Origin: an uncultured Bacilli bacterium
GTDB lineage: Bacteria > Bacillota_I > Bacilli_A > RF39 > UBA660
NCBI GenBank assembly: GCA_947631285.1
Contig: CANRKS010000058.1
Location: 1-6,532, forward strand
Direction of reading: 5' to 3'
DNA length: 6,532 nucleotides
A program made the position numbers and the translations under genes. Shown here in pieces: positions 5,716 through 6,532 of this stretch. The notes beneath the pieces were generated by a model. The model saw only the letters and a list, made by a program, of their open reading frames with translations, was not told the DNA's origin and did no database searches. The first letter of the stretch is position 1; each line of letters opens with the position of its first letter.

Positions 5716-6532
5716 TTTCTTCACTTCCTAAAATACTTAAAAAGGCTTCCGCCGGAACTTCCACCCGACCAACCATTTTCATTCTCTTTTTTCCTTCTTT
5801 TTGAGCTTCAAGTAATTTTTTCTTTCGAGAAACATCGCCCCCATAGCATTTAGCTAAAACATTTTTCTTCATGGCACTTATATTTTCTCTGGCAATTATT
5901 TTGGAGCCAATACTAGCTTGAATAGCAACTTGAAACATTTGCCTTGGAATTACTTTTCTTAATTTTTCACAAATCCATTTTCCTTTAGAATAAGCAAAAT
6001 CTTTATGAATAATCATCGATAGAGCATCTACTTTTTCCCCATTTAATAAAATATCCATTTTAACTAAATCGCTCTCTTTATAACCAATTAAGTTATAATC
6101 AAAAGAGGCATAGCCATTAGTCCGGCTTTTAAGCTTATCATAAAAATCATACACAACTTCCGAAAGCGGAATCTCATAATGAATATTAACTCTCGTATCA
6201 TTTATATATTCAATTCTTTTATAAACGCCTCTTTTGTTTTGACATAATTCCATGATACTTCCTACATAAGTAGAAGGAGCAATTATATTAGTATAAATAT
6301 AGGGTTCCATTATTTTATTTATTTTTTCTCTTGAAGGCATTTTATTAGGGTTATCAACAATTACTTCTTCCCCACTAGTAAGGTAGGCTTTATAGACAAC
6401 TGTTGGACTAGTTACGACAATATCTAAATTAAATTCTCTTTCTAGTCTAGTAGTTATTATTTCTGAATGCAAAAGGCCAAGAAAACCAGTATGAAAACCA
6501 AAACCTAAAGCTTCACTAGTCACTGGTTCAAA
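5708..6532 (-). CDS. lepA: Translation elongation factor 4 (LepA), 3' part only
   Basis: LepA is a ribosome-associated GTPase related to EF-G; it acts in the cytoplasm, and its exact role (back-translocation, initiation or ribosome assembly) is debated. About 274 C-terminal residues of roughly 600 are visible; the frame is open to the window edge, so the GTP-binding domains lie outside. The GTG near the edge is an internal Val codon, not a start. With the first visible residue as 1: EALGFGFHTGFLGLLHSEI at 7-25 is the EF-G-like domain III region; the EPY...P.TYVGSIMELC stretch at 76-97 is the domain V fold; and the LepA-specific C-terminal domain follows, ending in YGGDVSRKKKLL at 230-241, EGKKRMK, and VEVPAEAFLSIL. 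Family members usually read RCGFLGLLHME where this one has HTGFLGLLHSE. It is the first visible gene of the operon and overlaps the next gene by 8 bases. Confidence 0.96.
   Translation of the reverse strand, partial: FEPVTSEALGFGFHTGFLGLLHSEIITTRLEREFNLDIVVTSPTVVYKAYLTSGEEVIVDNPNKMPSREKINKIMEPYIYTNIIAPSTYVGSIMELCQNKRGVYKRIEYINDTRVNIHYEIPLSEVVYDFYDKLKSRTNGYASFDYNLIGYKESDLVKMDILLNGEKVDALSMIIHKDFAYSKGKWICEKLRKVIPRQMFQVAIQASIGSKIIARENISAMKKNVLAKCYGGDVSRKKKLLEAQKEGKKRMKMVGRVEVPAEAFLSILGSEENE

Noticed and set aside
6515..6523. A GTG as the start of a short 271-aa gene at the right edge
   Set aside because: The frame is open to the window edge and the translation is the interior of LepA, so the GTG is an internal Val codon.

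Overview
The window is AT-rich DNA (by eye roughly a quarter G+C) from a low-GC Gram-positive-type bacterium. Every Trp codon I checked is TGG, and TGA ends one gene in the ATGA overlap with hemW, so the standard bacterial code is in use rather than the Mycoplasma/Spiroplasma code. Low GC, a lepA–hemW linkage, short AT-rich intergenic gaps, sigma-A-type promoters and a Cys/Trp-rich surface-protein domain of a kind I associate with uncultured gut Bacilli fit a small-genome Bacillota lineage (RF39/Erysipelotrichales-like). That placement is inference.

Layout, left to right. A hairpin terminator (about 6-52) and an extended -10 promoter (96-124) precede a plus-strand Fic-domain protein (154-1281). 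Everything after it is on the minus strand. A compact glycerophosphodiester phosphodiesterase-like gene (1278-1871) runs tail-to-tail into fic with a 4-base overlap. Its only plausible start codons lie in or just after the intrinsic terminator of the gene upstream of it, an unrecognised 255-aa helical protein (1907-2674) that has its own sigma-A promoter (2696-2724). Next comes a remnant of a larger exported protein (2781-3335), with a terminator after it (2751-2770) and another just upstream of it (3349-3382).

The right half is one minus-strand operon, read from the window edge leftwards: lepA (3' part only, 5708-6532), an unrecognised protein with helix-turn-helix-like segments (4894-5715), hemW (3806-4897) and a small tail-anchored cadherin-like beta-sandwich protein (3359-3766), ending in a strong hairpin. 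The first three genes overlap by 8 and 4 bases, so they are probably translationally coupled. lepA followed by hemW is a common arrangement in Bacillota; the gene between them and the small membrane protein at the end are the lineage-specific parts.

The window shows no tRNA, rRNA, CRISPR array or transposase. I see no clear multi-gene novel system. The best leads are the start codon inside a terminator hairpin, the unknown gene inserted between lepA and hemW, the tail-anchored cadherin-like protein, and the beheaded surface-protein segment.
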